The position numbers were made by a program, and so were the translations under genes. The notes under the pieces are model-generated. The model saw nothing but the letters and a program-made list of their open reading frames with translations, ran no database searches and had not been told where the DNA came from. Positions 25,596 to 34,328 of a DNA stretch of 64,000 nucleotides are shown one piece after another (the first letter of the stretch is position 1; each line of letters begins with the position of its first letter). The stretch spans positions 1 through 64,000 of the forward strand of contig DXMK01000008.1 of assembly GCA_019414245.1 (NCBI GenBank). Reading direction: 5' to 3'. The stretch is from Collinsella sp. (GTDB lineage: Bacteria; Actinomycetota; Coriobacteriia; Coriobacteriales; Coriobacteriaceae).

Positions 25596-26234
25596 CTACG
25601 CTGCCACCATTCGCCTCTGATACGCCCTCACCAGCAACGAGATACCAAAGTTGAGCACAAAGTACATCGCAAACACCAGGCCGTAGAGCATAAGCACCTG
25701 CGACAGGTCGATCGCGTGGGCCATCACGACGTTTGCCGTGTACATGAGCTCGGCCACGTTAATGCCCGAAAGATACGAGCTATCCTTGATGACGGTCGTG
25801 CACTGGCTAAACAGCGCCGGAATGATCGTCTTAAATGTCTGCGGCAGAATGATGTAGCGCATGGTGGCAAAGAAGCCAAAGCCCTGGCTCTGCGCTGCCT
25901 CAAACTGGCCGCGCGGAATCGAGTTGAGGCCACCGCGCACAATCTCGGCCATAACAGCGCTGGTAAACAGCGTAAAGGCGATGGTCGAAATCACAATGTC
26001 CAAACCCTGCACCGTAAAGTAGATAAACAGGATCCACAGCAGGTTTGGCGTGCAACGGAACAGCTCAATATAGGCGCTCACCAAAATACGGAACGGGCGG
26101 GGCGCATAGCTCTTAACGAGCGCCAGCACCGTGCCAAAGATGAGCGAGAAAAAGATCGACAGCGCCGAGATCTCGATCGTCTTAACAAAGCCGCCCCAAA
26201 TGTAGAGCAGGTTGGTCGCGTTGAAGATTTCCAT
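25596..26234 (-). CDS. Amino acid ABC transporter permease (second subunit)
   Basis: A 212-residue HisM/GlnP-type permease. About five spans are visible, and the cytoplasmic EAA loop reads EAAQSQGFGFFATMRYIILPQ, close to the consensus EAA---G---------I-LP. FRCTPNLLWILFIYF corresponds to the R-TP-L motif. It would pair with the permease just upstream (3-base gap) to form the channel for polar amino acids. It is the last gene of the four-gene operon. Confidence 0.92.
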   Translation of the reverse strand: MEIFNATNLLYIWGGFVKTIEISALSIFFSLIFGTVLALVKSYAPRPFRILVSAYIELFRCTPNLLWILFIYFTVQGLDIVISTIAFTLFTSAVMAEIVRGGLNSIPRGQFEAAQSQGFGFFATMRYIILPQTFKTIIPALFSQCTTVIKDSSYLSGINVAELMYTANVVMAHAIDLSQVLMLYGLVFAMYFVLNFGISLLVRAYQRRMVAA

Positions 26235-26237
26235 GCG

Positions 26238-26984
26238 CTAGGCCTCCTCTACGTTGTCGAGCCCCAGCTCGGCCAGGCTCACGCCGCGCGGACGCTCCTT
26301 GGAGCGGCGCTCGAGCCACTGCACCAGCATGGCGAGCGGAAAGCAGATGATGAAGTACATAAGGCAGCAGACGATGTATCCCTGCAAATAACCGTACAGA
26401 CTCACAAAGTTGTCGGAACGATACATAAGGTCGCCGCCGGCCACAAGTGCCAGCACCGACGTGTTCTTGACCAGGTTGAGCGCCTGGTTACACAGCGGCG
26501 GCAGAATGATCTTGAATGTCTGGGGCAGCACGATGTACCAATACGCCTGCGCACGGGTGAAGCCCTGGCTCTGGGCCGCCTCCATCTGACCGCGCGGAAC
26601 CGCCTCGATACCAGTGCGGATGACCTCCGAAATGTAGGCCGCGTGATACAGGCCCACGCCCAAGAAGCCCAGCACGAACGGCGCGATGCGCACCGGCTGG
26701 TCGGCACCGGTTATGGCCTGCAAAAACTGCGGACCGGCCATGTACATAAAGAGCACCTGCACGGGCAACGGGGTGTTCTGGTAAAACTCCACGTACACGC
26801 GGCTTATGGCGCGCAGCACGCGCGAGCGAGTGGTAGAGAACACGCCCAGCAGCGTGCCCAGCACCAGCGACAGCAGCAGACCGGCAACGACCACCTGTAG
26901 CGTCACGCCAAAGCCCTCCCAGAAGGGCCCCATATTTTGAAATGTCGTCGACCAACGGTCGGCGTCAAATAATCCTTCGAGCAT
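26238..26984 (-). CDS. Amino acid ABC transporter permease (first subunit)
   Basis: A 248-residue HisQ/GlnP-type permease with the EAA loop EAAQSQGFTRAQAYWYIVLPQ and the family motif YQNTPLPVQVLFMY. AAGGAAGGA precedes ATG 26984 by 5 bases; a longer frame would run into the preceding binding-protein gene. It has a C-terminal cytoplasmic tail with charged residues (ERRSKERPRGVSL). Confidence 0.92.
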   Translation of the reverse strand: MLEGLFDADRWSTTFQNMGPFWEGFGVTLQVVVAGLLLSLVLGTLLGVFSTTRSRVLRAISRVYVEFYQNTPLPVQVLFMYMAGPQFLQAITGADQPVRIAPFVLGFLGVGLYHAAYISEVIRTGIEAVPRGQMEAAQSQGFTRAQAYWYIVLPQTFKIILPPLCNQALNLVKNTSVLALVAGGDLMYRSDNFVSLYGYLQGYIVCCLMYFIICFPLAMLVQWLERRSKERPRGVSLAELGLDNVEEA

Positions 26985-27009
26985 TTGATTCCTTCCTTGG
27001 ACGATGCGC

Positions 27010-27885
27010 CTATACAAGACCCCAGGTCTTGACCTCTTGGTCGAGCCAGCCATCGGCCAGGCGATCGCAAATCACCTGATCGACCACGGCAGAAAGGTCG
27101 CAGCCCTTCTTGGTCGCCACGCCGTAGCCCTGCTCGCCAAACTTGACCTCGGGCTGCAGCAGCTCAACGGTCTCGTTCATGTAACCGGCCAGCGTGGAGC
27201 GGTCCATGGCAAAGACGTCGATATTGCCGGCGTCGAGCGAACTCTTGATGATGGGGTAGCCGCTAAAGGCCCTAAACTCGGGCTTGCAGCTAAAGCCGTT
27301 GTCCTTGATCATCTGCTCAATCAGGCCCTGCGTGGTGGCACCCTGGCTCACGCCAATGACCTTGCCATCCAAATCCTCAATCGAAGTAAAGCCCGAACGC
27401 TTCTTGACCATGAGTCCCACGTAGTCGGTGCGGTATGGCGTCGAGAAATCCCAGCTCTTCTTGCGCTCGTCGGTTATGGTGTAGGTCGCCGCGACCACGT
27501 CGAGTTGGCCGTTGTCGATCAGCGGGCCGCGCGTCTTGGGCGTTACGTCGGTAAACTCGACTAGCTCCTGGGCGCGAGCATCCTTGTAGCTCACACCAAA
27601 GACGGCAGCGGCGATCTGGTAGCACAAATCGACTTCCATGCCCTCAAAGCGGCCCTTGGCGGTGTCGTAATAGCCGTAACCGGGAACGTCCTTCTTAACG
27701 CCGGCATTCAGATGGCCACGCGACTTAATGGCCGCAAGCTTGGACCCCTTGTCGGAGCCCTCGCCACTGGTGGAGTTGCCACAACCGGTAAGCGCGGTCC
27801 CCGTCAACGCGAGCATGCCGGCGCCCGCCAGCTGCAAAAAGTGACGGCGCGACACGGCCGCCCTCGTCATATCCGTCATGTCCAT
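27010..27885 (-). CDS. Amino acid ABC transporter substrate-binding lipoprotein
   Basis: A 291-residue periplasmic-binding-protein-type lipoprotein. The leader has a twin-arginine-like SRRHFLQ, a hydrophobic run and the lipobox ALTGC, so it is probably exported by Tat or Sec and anchored by lipid outside the membrane. The SBP-bac-3 fold shows GRFEGMEVDLCYQIAAAVFG, WDFSTPYRTDYVGLMV and VIGVSQGATTQGLIEQ, typical of glutamate/glutamine/aspartate binders. GTG 27888 and ATG 27885 are both possible; no clear ribosome site separates them. It follows the ATPase gene by 8 bases. Confidence 0.9.
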   Translation of the reverse strand: MDMTDMTRAAVSRRHFLQLAGAGMLALTGTALTGCGNSTSGEGSDKGSKLAAIKSRGHLNAGVKKDVPGYGYYDTAKGRFEGMEVDLCYQIAAAVFGVSYKDARAQELVEFTDVTPKTRGPLIDNGQLDVVAATYTITDERKKSWDFSTPYRTDYVGLMVKKRSGFTSIEDLDGKVIGVSQGATTQGLIEQMIKDNGFSCKPEFRAFSGYPIIKSSLDAGNIDVFAMDRSTLAGYMNETVELLQPEVKFGEQGYGVATKKGCDLSAVVDQVICDRLADGWLDQEVKTWGLV

Positions 27886-27893
27886 CACCGCGC

Positions 27894-28625
27894 CTAGTGC
27901 AGAATCTTGGACAGGAACTCGCGGCAGCGCGGGTTCTCGGGGTTATCGAAGAAGTGCTCGGGCGTGCCCTCCTCCAGGATACGGCCGTCCTCCATAAAGA
28001 TGACACGGTCGGCCACCTGGCGCGCAAAGCCCATCTCGTGCGTCACGCAGATCATGGTGATGTCCTCCTGCGCGAGCTCAATCATAACGTCCAGGACTTC
28101 CTGGACCATCTCGGGGTCGAGCGCCGAGGTCGGCTCGTCAAACAGGATGATGGGCTGCTTGGTGCACAGGGCACGGGCGATGGCGATGCGCTGCTGCTGA
28201 CCGCCCGAGAGGTTCTGCGGATACTCGCCGGCCTTATGCGCCATGCCGACGCGATTGAGCGCGGCGATGGCGATCTCGGTCGCCTCCTCCTTGCTCTTCT
28301 TTTGCAGTTTGATGGGCGCGAGCGTCAGGTTGCCCAGCACCGTCATGTTGGGATACAGGTTGAACTGCTGAAACACCATGGAGCTGTACTTGCGAGCCAT
28401 CTCCAGGTGATTCTTTTTGGTGAGCGGCGTACCGTCGATGACGACCTCGCCCGACGTGGGCTCCTCCAGATAATCGACGCAACGGATGAGCGTCGACTTA
28501 CCCGAACCGGAAGGCCCGATCATTACGAGCTTCTCGCCGCGCTTGACGGTGAGATTGATATCTTTGAGCACATGCAGGTCGCCAAAGTACTTGTTGAGAT
28601 GCTTGATCTCGATCATGTCTGCCAT
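27894..28625 (-). CDS. Amino acid ABC transporter ATP-binding protein
   Basis: A 243-residue ATPase of the polar amino-acid (GlnQ/HisP) family and first gene of the operon. Walker A GPSGSGKST, Q-loop VFQQFNLYPNMTVL, signature LSGGQQQR, Walker B IILFDEPTSALDPEM and the His switch VTHEMGFA are intact. AAAGGGAC lies 4 bases upstream of ATG 28625. A TACAAT hexamer about 45 bases upstream may be the -10 box of the operon promoter, without a convincing -35. Confidence 0.95.
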   Translation of the reverse strand: MADMIEIKHLNKYFGDLHVLKDINLTVKRGEKLVMIGPSGSGKSTLIRCVDYLEEPTSGEVVIDGTPLTKKNHLEMARKYSSMVFQQFNLYPNMTVLGNLTLAPIKLQKKSKEEATEIAIAALNRVGMAHKAGEYPQNLSGGQQQRIAIARALCTKQPIILFDEPTSALDPEMVQEVLDVMIELAQEDITMICVTHEMGFARQVADRVIFMEDGRILEEGTPEHFFDNPENPRCREFLSKILH

Positions 28626-28729
28626 GAATGTCCCTTTCCTGCGCTTACACGAATTGCACTATTGTACGGAAAGAACCACGTTTCCGCAGCCCACACTACA
28701 TTCCCGTAAAGAACCCGCAACCTTCCACC

Positions 28730-28800
28730 CACTCATTGGGGACAGACTTAAATGAGTACCTGCTCATTGGGCACTCATTTAAGCCTGTCCCCAATGAGTG
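28730..28800. repeat. Long GGGGACAG palindrome
   Basis: Arms of about 28 bases (28730-28757 and 28772-28800; CACTCATTGGGGACAG / CTGTCCCCAATGAGTG) enclose a 14-base loop. It lies between the ABC operon promoter region and yqeY. Confidence 0.85.
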
Positions 28801-28852
28801 CCCGCGGAGGACGCCCTTCCTCCAACCGCCCTTGTTGAGCATAAGTCAGCGA

Positions 28853-28951
28853 AAACCCGTACACGCGAGCAAGGTGACGTGAAATGAAAGGGCGCAGACC
28901 TTATGGTCGCGCCCTTGAAATTGAACGTCAGATTGCCGTGTGTACGGGTTT
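28853..28951 (-). terminator. Nested stem-loops downstream of yqeY
   Basis: The inner stem AAGGGCGCAGACC (28888-28900) with GGTCGCGCCCTT (28905-28916) is followed on the minus strand by TTTCATTTC, a terminator pattern. It lies inside an outer 12-bp inverted repeat AAACCCGTACAC (28853-28864) / GTGTACGGGTTT (28940-28951). Confidence 0.7.
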
Positions 28952-28964
28952 GCAGCGTCGAGCC

Positions 28965-28992
28965 GTTACGCGGTTTGGTAAAACCGCGTAAC
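28965..28992 (-). repeat. Perfect 12-bp hairpin next to yqeY stop
   Basis: GTTACGCGGTTT (28965-28976) pairs with AAACCGCGTAAC (28981-28992) with a 4-base loop, 3 bases past the yqeY stop codon. Confidence 0.8.
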
Positions 28993-28995
28993 AAA

Positions 28996-29439
28996 TTACG
29001 CAAGCTTTGCTCCGACAATCTTTGCTGCTGCCGGCTTATCGAAGTTGCCGCCAGTGGCCTTACCCAGAGCGCCCATGACCTGGCCCATCTGCTTCTTAGA
29101 GGTCGCGCCCAGCTCGGCGATGACCTGCTCGATCAGGGCCTCGAGTTCCTCACCCGAAACCTGCGCGGGCAGCAGGCTCTCCAGAATCTTGACCTGCTCG
29201 GTCAGGTTGTCGGTACGCTCCTGGTCGGTACCGGCCTTAATGGACATCTCCAGTGTCTCACTCGTCTGCTTAATCAGACGCTTGATCATGTTGTTGACGT
29301 CTTCCTCGGTCACATCGCGACGCTCGTTGACCTCGATATTCTTCACCTCGGCCTTGACCTGGCGAATGATGGACAGGCGAACCTTGTCCTTGGCCTTCAT
29401 GGCCGCGATCATTTCTTTCTGCAGCTCTTCGTTGGTCAT
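28996..29439 (-). CDS. GatB/YqeY domain-containing protein
   Basis: A 147-residue protein of the YqeY family, related to the tail domain of GatB. The family typically shows short helical segments with KAKDKVRLSIIRQVKAEVKN and a C-terminal QMGQVMGALGKATGG motif, both present. It may bind tRNA-like substrates; function is not established. GAGAGGA precedes ATG 29439 by 8 bases; an upstream alternative lacks a site. It sits downstream of the foldase gene, probably in one transcript with it. Confidence 0.92.
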   Translation of the reverse strand: MTNEELQKEMIAAMKAKDKVRLSIIRQVKAEVKNIEVNERRDVTEEDVNNMIKRLIKQTSETLEMSIKAGTDQERTDNLTEQVKILESLLPAQVSGEELEALIEQVIAELGATSKKQMGQVMGALGKATGGNFDKPAAAKIVGAKLA

Positions 29440-29493
29440 CTGCAAATCCTCTCTAATAGGGTGGGCGGCACTCACGCGAGCACCGCCCCATGG

Positions 29494-30714
29494 TTACTCA
29501 GTCTTCGACGAATCGTCGGTCGAACTCTTGGTGACGCCCTTCAGACTCACGTTATAGGGTACGTCCTTGGGCATGGGGTTGACGGTGATGTCGGCATCCT
29601 TCTTGTACTGCTCCAGCCACTCGCTGTACGCGGTGCTGGCCGCTTGCGTCTTCACCACGTTGGAGACGTACTTTTTGATGTCCTTGGGCACCTGGTTGAT
29701 GTCATCAACCTGATTATCGACATGGAAGTAGTCGGTGCACTTGATGATGTGGTAGCCATAGGTCGACTCGACGACTTCGCTCACGTCGCCCTTGTTGAGT
29801 CCCTCGAGCGCCGTCTGGTAGCTGTCGACGAAAGTGGTGAGCTTATCCCAGCCCACATCGCCCTTCTTCTCCTTGGAACCGGTGTCCTCGGAGTACTGCT
29901 CAACGGCGTCCTCAAAGCTCAGCTCACCGGAGTTGATCTTGTCCAGGCACTCCTGCGCCTTGGCCTTGGCGGCAGCCTTGTCCTCGTCGGAAGCGTCAGA
30001 ATCAACCTTGATCAGGATGTTCGACGAGCGGCGGGCGTCGTTGTAGCTGGACAGGTTTTCGTTGATGTAATCGACAATCTCGCTGTCCTTGGGCTTGCTC
30101 GTGGGCGCGACGGCATCCTTGAGTTTCTGCTGCGCCAGACTCTCCTTGAGTGAGTCCTTGTAGGTGTCCTCGGTATAGCCGTAGGTCTTGAGGGTCTTCT
30201 TAAAGGCCTTGGCGCCGCCCGCGCTCTTGCACGCGTCCTTCCAAGCCTTCTCGACCTCCTCGTCCGACACCGTCACGCCGTTCTCCTTCTGTGCCTGTTG
30301 AAGCAGAATCTGCTGCGTGTAGGAGTCGATGAGTTGCTTGCGGTACTTCTTGGGCGTGAGGTCGTTGTCAACCAGATACTGCGCCCAATCCTTATCCTTG
30401 GTGTAGCCGTAGGACGTGCGCATGCTCATGATCTGCTTGGTCACGGTGTCCTCGGTGAGGTTGGTGCCGTTGATAGTTGCAGCAACACCGCCGGTCAGCT
30501 TGTAGCCCGAGGTGTCCTCGGCCTGCGACATAAGGCCGGAGCACGCCATCGCCGAGACGGAAAGCAGCATCGCCAGCACGCCGATGACCACCAGGACGAT
30601 CTTGACGGTCTTAGACACGTACGTCTTGCGCTGCTTCTTGCGAGAGCTGGAGGCAGCGCGAGCCTGCTGCTCGGGCGTCGGCTCGGGCGCAGGGTTCTTT
30701 TTCTTATTTGCCAT
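29494..30714 (-). CDS. Parvulin-type peptidylprolyl isomerase, membrane-anchored foldase
   Basis: A 406-residue PrsA/SurA-like protein. Residues 1-38 are charged and cytoplasmic, followed by a single span (VKIVLVVIGVLAMLLSVSAM). A SurA-type N-terminal domain comes next (VAATINGTNLTEDTVTKQI). The rotamase domain is at about 245-345 (SSNILIKVDSDASDEDKAAA, GELSFEDAVEQYSEDTGSKEK, GDVGWDKLTTFV, VSEVVESTYGYHIIKCTDY). It helps fold secreted proteins outside the membrane. A Ser/Asp-rich tail ends the protein. Start at 30714 was chosen: GAAAGG lies 8 bases upstream. A Cys in SAMACSG could be a lipobox, but the residues around it do not match well. Confidence 0.88.
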   Translation of the reverse strand: MANKKKNPAPEPTPEQQARAASSSRKKQRKTYVSKTVKIVLVVIGVLAMLLSVSAMACSGLMSQAEDTSGYKLTGGVAATINGTNLTEDTVTKQIMSMRTSYGYTKDKDWAQYLVDNDLTPKKYRKQLIDSYTQQILLQQAQKENGVTVSDEEVEKAWKDACKSAGGAKAFKKTLKTYGYTEDTYKDSLKESLAQQKLKDAVAPTSKPKDSEIVDYINENLSSYNDARRSSNILIKVDSDASDEDKAAAKAKAQECLDKINSGELSFEDAVEQYSEDTGSKEKKGDVGWDKLTTFVDSYQTALEGLNKGDVSEVVESTYGYHIIKCTDYFHVDNQVDDINQVPKDIKKYVSNVVKTQAASTAYSEWLEQYKKDADITVNPMPKDVPYNVSLKGVTKSSTDDSSKTE

Positions 30715-30782
30715 AGTTGGCCTTTCGCATAACGAATCGAACAAACGCCATTGTGTCACAACGCGGCCCCCGCGGCACGCTT

Positions 30783-30922
30783 GGTGCATTGGGGACAGGT
30801 TAATCTGCACCATTTTGGTGCAAAGGGGACAGATGTGGCACTTGGCAGTTGGACGTTCTTTATGTGCCGACACTTGGGAACTGTCCCTAACTGCCGGCAG
30901 AAAAGGAACGTCCCCAAGTGCC
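30783..30922. repeat. Compound GGGGACAG palindrome cluster
   Basis: Two adjacent palindromes are present. GGTGCA ... TGCACC encloses TTGGGGACAGGTTAATC. A longer imperfect one uses GGCACTTGG...GACGTTC and GAACGTCCCCAAGTGCC, enclosing a GGGAACTGTCCC core. Together they fill the gap between the foldase and IIA genes. Confidence 0.7.
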
Positions 30923-30936
30923 GGCTCAGCCCCACC

Positions 30937-31401
30937 TTAGAAGTGACGGCGGATGGCGTCGACCATGCCCTGCGGCGTGGTTTGGCCGAGCACGTCGGCT
31001 GCGGCATCGGCGTCCATAAAGATGTTCATGAGCGCCTGCAGGGCCTCGACCTGGCCGCCCGGCTCGGCGATGCCCAGATTGATGACGATCTGCGCCGGCA
31101 CCGGAGCGCCCATGCCAGCCATAGCGTTAAATGTCACGGGCGCGGCGGGCTTCACCACCGCGATATAGGGCTTGGCCACAAACCCCGGATCGGTATGCGG
31201 AATGGCAATGTTTGCCGCCGGCATGGCAAGACCCGTGGGATAGGCATCCTCGCGCGTGCGAACGGCCTCGAGCCAACCCTCGGCAATGTAGCCACGTGGA
31301 GCAAGCTCGCCCTCGAGCCGCGCAAACACCTCATCCGGCGTCGCACACTCCCAATCAAAAAACACCAGCTCAGGCGTAAACAGCGCTTCGTTATCCGCCA
31401 T
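30937..31401 (-). CDS. PTS IIA protein, fructose/galactitol type
   Basis: A 154-residue free-standing IIA domain of the mannitol/fructose (PTS_EIIA_2) family; GatA-like proteins have this size. The phosphorylated His lies in ANIAIPHTDP. GGQVEALQALMNIF matches the C-terminal helix. GGAGG precedes ATG 31401 by 5 bases. No IIB or IIC gene is adjacent, so it works with a permease elsewhere or is regulatory. It is the wrong class for the glucose-type IICB at 3231. Confidence 0.85.
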   Translation of the reverse strand: MADNEALFTPELVFFDWECATPDEVFARLEGELAPRGYIAEGWLEAVRTREDAYPTGLAMPAANIAIPHTDPGFVAKPYIAVVKPAAPVTFNAMAGMGAPVPAQIVINLGIAEPGGQVEALQALMNIFMDADAAADVLGQTTPQGMVDAIRRHF

Positions 31402-31466
31402 ATCGTCCTCCAAAGTTGCATGAGGGCCACAATGCTCAATATGATAGCGAAACGGAGTATGCAAGG

Positions 31467-31934
31467 TTAGCCGAGGATCCCGATGAGCTCGAGTGCGCGC
31501 GCGGGCGTCAAGCATACCTCGGGCATCGCCTCCAACATGCGTCGGTCGCTCGTGATTACGTAGTCGACATCCGCCGTATCGCCCGATGCAATGATGAGAT
31601 TGTCCTCAAGGTCCGGCATACGCTTGCCAAGCATACGCGCCATCTCGCATTCCGCCAACGAAAGCGGAGAAGCCGTTGCCACCTGCATCATATGCTCGAT
31701 ACAGGCCCATGCAGCCGGACCGAACGGAGCGTTAACCCCATTCACATTCCGCTGAGCTAGACGCCGCGGCACAATGTAGAACAGGTCCTTTGCCGTCGTT
31801 GGCGCGTACAGAAGGTCAATCTTTCCCGCCTCGGCCAACTCAATCAATCTTTTCGCCTCGTCGAACGCTCCCTCTTGCAGGTAATAATCGAGCCAAACGT
31901 TTGTGTCTACCAAGAGTCGTTTTGCCGCAATCAT
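31467..31934 (-). CDS. PIN-domain toxin (VapC-like)
   Basis: A 155-residue PIN nuclease, likely an RNase toxin. Acidic metal-site residues are visible: Asp in LLVDTNVWLDYY, Glu in SLAECEMAR and Asp in PDLEDNLIIASG with VDYVITSDRRM. ATG 31934 overlaps the TGA of the antitoxin (ATGA), the usual toxin-antitoxin coupling. Target RNA is unknown. Confidence 0.88.
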   Translation of the reverse strand: MIAAKRLLVDTNVWLDYYLQEGAFDEAKRLIELAEAGKIDLLYAPTTAKDLFYIVPRRLAQRNVNGVNAPFGPAAWACIEHMMQVATASPLSLAECEMARMLGKRMPDLEDNLIIASGDTADVDYVITSDRRMLEAMPEVCLTPARALELIGILG

Positions 31935-32275
31935 CGGCAATTCGCCTCTATGCCAGCGATCATCGCATCGTACATGTCGTCGCGTACGGCACCCCAGTTG
32001 TCTGCCGATGATTCAGCTGGCGCAAAATCCGCCGCGCTCAACCCCAATGAGAAAAAAGCCAGCCCGCATCCCCGCTCGGCCAGACTCTCCGCACGGGATG
32101 CCTCGCACCTATCCTCCACCATAAATCCTGGCAACGTCTGATGCTCGACAAGGTAGGTCCAAAGCGCACGAATAGCGTCACTCGGCCCCAGCCCATTGCG
32201 AGTCAGGACCGCATCGCCGCCAGCCTTGAGCATAGGGTCGATTCGCGTGTTGAGCTGCACTGTTGCTGTTGCCAT
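31931..32275 (-). CDS. RelB/DinJ-type antitoxin
   Basis: A 114-residue protein whose N-terminus (ATATVQLNTRIDPMLKAGGD, then LGPSDAIRALWTYLVEH) matches the ribbon-helix-helix DNA-binding domain of RelB/DinJ antitoxins. The C-terminal part would block the PIN toxin. AGGAG precedes ATG 32275 by 6 bases. The pair should repress its own promoter. RelB/DinJ antitoxins more commonly pair with RelE/YafQ toxins, so the PIN partner is of note. Confidence 0.8.
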   Translation of the reverse strand: MATATVQLNTRIDPMLKAGGDAVLTRNGLGPSDAIRALWTYLVEHQTLPGFMVEDRCEASRAESLAERGCGLAFFSLGLSAADFAPAESSADNWGAVRDDMYDAMIAGIEANCR

Positions 32276-32418
32276 GGCGACTCCTCTCTGCTTGCTAGCA
32301 GTATAGCAAACTTGAGAGGCCACACAAAAAGAGCCCCGCCCGCGTACGGACGGAGCCCTATCAACATTTTCGATCGCTTGCGTCCCAAAGAGCGCTCAGC
32401 GAACTCTCTTACACGCGA

Positions 32419-33117
32419 CTAGCGTGCCGCATCAATTGCCACTTTGCCGCTCTCCAGCACGTGGACGCGGCCGTCGGCGAGCATTTGCACGACCTCGGGA
32501 TACAGCACATGCTCGACCGCGTGGATGTGCTCCTCGAGCGTGTCGACGCCCCAGCCCTCCTCGACAGCCAGCGCACGCTGGGCGATGATGGGGCCGTTGT
32601 CGTAAATCTCGTTGGCAAAGTGCACGGTCACGCCGGTCACCTTGACGCCACGCGCAAAGGCATCGTCAATCGCATGCGCGCCGGTAAAGCTCGGCAGCAG
32701 CGCCGGATGCAGGTTGACCACGCGATTGGGGAACGCCGCCAGCAGCGGCGTGTGCACCATGCGCATGTAGCCGGCCATGACCACATACTCGCAGCCGCGC
32801 TCGAGAAGCTCGTGCGCGATGATCTCGTCGGCGGCGATGGGGTCGGCATAGACATCCTTGGACAGCGTGAGCGTCTGGATGCCCGCACGCTCGGCGCGTT
32901 GCAAGCCCTTGGCCGAAGGACGGCTCGACACCACAAGCTCAATCGAGACGTTGAGCTTGCCGGCGGCGATTAGGTCGATCAGCGCCTGCAGGTTGGTACC
33001 CGAGCCGCTGATAAGCACGCCAATCTTAAGCGGCTCGGCCGTATCGGTGCCGGTCGGACGGGTGTAGGGCACAAAGCCCAGGCCCTCGGCAGCAGCCATC
33101 TGCTCGTTAGCGCTCAT
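32419..33117 (-). CDS. purN: Phosphoribosylglycinamide formyltransferase
   Basis: A 232-residue GAR transformylase (third step of purine synthesis, using 10-formyl-THF). Motifs: KIGVLISGSGTNLQALIDLI, the formyl-binding AGYMRMVHTPLL, and VVNLHPALLPSFTGAHAIDDA with catalytic Asn/His. VTGVTVHFANEIYDNGPIIAQ holds the catalytic Asp region. About 25 residues precede the fold, as an N-terminal extension. It overlaps the purM stop by 11 bases. Confidence 0.95.
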   Translation of the reverse strand: MSANEQMAAAEGLGFVPYTRPTGTDTAEPLKIGVLISGSGTNLQALIDLIAAGKLNVSIELVVSSRPSAKGLQRAERAGIQTLTLSKDVYADPIAADEIIAHELLERGCEYVVMAGYMRMVHTPLLAAFPNRVVNLHPALLPSFTGAHAIDDAFARGVKVTGVTVHFANEIYDNGPIIAQRALAVEEGWGVDTLEEHIHAVEHVLYPEVVQMLADGRVHVLESGKVAIDAAR

Positions 33118-34210
33118 CGGAGTACACGACCTTACCGGAACCCTCGACGCACTCGCCCACGCGGAACGGTTTCTCGCCCAGCGCGACCAGAGCCTCGGTC
33201 ACGGCGGCCTCGTCCTCGGGGGCGACGATCAGGCACAGGCCGACGCCCATGTTGAAGGTCTTGCATGCCTCGTTGGGCACGAGCTCGGCCTGACGCGACA
33301 CATAGGTGATGACGGGCGGAACATCCCAGCCCATCTCGGCGCCGTTGCGGGTGACCACGGCGTCGACATCGTCGGCAAGCGCGCGGTTGAGGTTCTCGGT
33401 GATGCCGCCGCCGGTGATATGGGCAATGGCATGAACGTTGGCGCCGCCACGCAGCAGCTCCAGAATCGGCTTCACATAGATGCGCGTGGGAGCCAGCAGA
33501 GCGTCGGCCAGCGAAGCACCGCCGAGCTCCTCGAGCGGACGGCTCAGCTCCTCGGCCTTAGCGGCGGCCTCGGGCGTACCCGGCTTGATACCGTCGACGC
33601 CGATGACCTTGCGCACGAGCGAGTAGCCGTTGGAGTGCACGCCGGTGGAAGGCAGGCCCAGGATCACATCGCCGGGGCGAACGTTCGCGGGGTCGAGCAT
33701 CTTGGGACGATCGACGACGCCCACGGTAAAGCCGGCGAGGTCGTAATCGGCCGGAGCCATGACGCCCGGGTGCTCGGCCATCTCGCCGCCCACGAGCGCG
33801 CAGCCCGCGAGCTTGCAGCCGTCGGCAACGCCCTTGATGATCTTTGCCATATGCTCGGCCTCGATGTGGCCAATGGCAACGTAGTCCAAGAAGAACAGCG
33901 GCTCGGCGCCCGAAGCCAAAATGTCATTGACGCACATGGCGACCAAGTCCTGGCCCACCGTCTCGTGACGGTCCATGATCTGGGCGAGCACGAGCTTGGT
34001 GCCCACGCCGTCGGTGCCGCTAATCAGGATCGGGTCTTCCATATCCTTAAGCGCGGCGGCCGAGAACAGGCCGCCAAAGCCACCGATGCCGCCGATGACC
34101 TCGGGGCGGTTGGTGTCCTTGACCATCTGCTTAATAGCGTCGACGGCGCGGCCGCCCTCGGCGGTATCGACGCCGGCGTCCTCGTACGTCACATGCTTGC
34201 TGTCGCTCAT
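33107..34210 (-). CDS. purM: Phosphoribosylformylglycinamidine cyclo-ligase
   Basis: A 367-residue AIR synthetase, closing the imidazole ring in step five of purine synthesis. Motifs: YEDAGVDTAEGGRAVDAIK, LISGTDGVGTKLVLA (ATP site), CVNDILASGAEPLFFLDYVA, GGEMAEHPG and HITGGGITENLNRAL. GAGAGGAAGG lies ahead of ATG 34210. It is co-transcribed with purN and downstream of purF. Confidence 0.96.
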   Translation of the reverse strand: MSDSKHVTYEDAGVDTAEGGRAVDAIKQMVKDTNRPEVIGGIGGFGGLFSAAALKDMEDPILISGTDGVGTKLVLAQIMDRHETVGQDLVAMCVNDILASGAEPLFFLDYVAIGHIEAEHMAKIIKGVADGCKLAGCALVGGEMAEHPGVMAPADYDLAGFTVGVVDRPKMLDPANVRPGDVILGLPSTGVHSNGYSLVRKVIGVDGIKPGTPEAAAKAEELSRPLEELGGASLADALLAPTRIYVKPILELLRGGANVHAIAHITGGGITENLNRALADDVDAVVTRNGAEMGWDVPPVITYVSRQAELVPNEACKTFNMGVGLCLIVAPEDEAAVTEALVALGEKPFRVGECVEGSGKVVYSDER

Positions 34211-34328
34211 CTGAGCCTTCCTCTCCCACTACCGTGGCGCCGCGCGGGCGCCAAACGGTGCTCATAGTTGCGTTCATTTCGGCGCGCGCCATAACAGCAC
34301 GCGCCGTCATATCAACAAAACAGCAGGT

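Noticed and set aside
30937..31401. IIA partner of the PTS at 3231
   Set aside because: It belongs to the fructose/galactitol IIA class, whereas the IICB is of glucose/maltose type.
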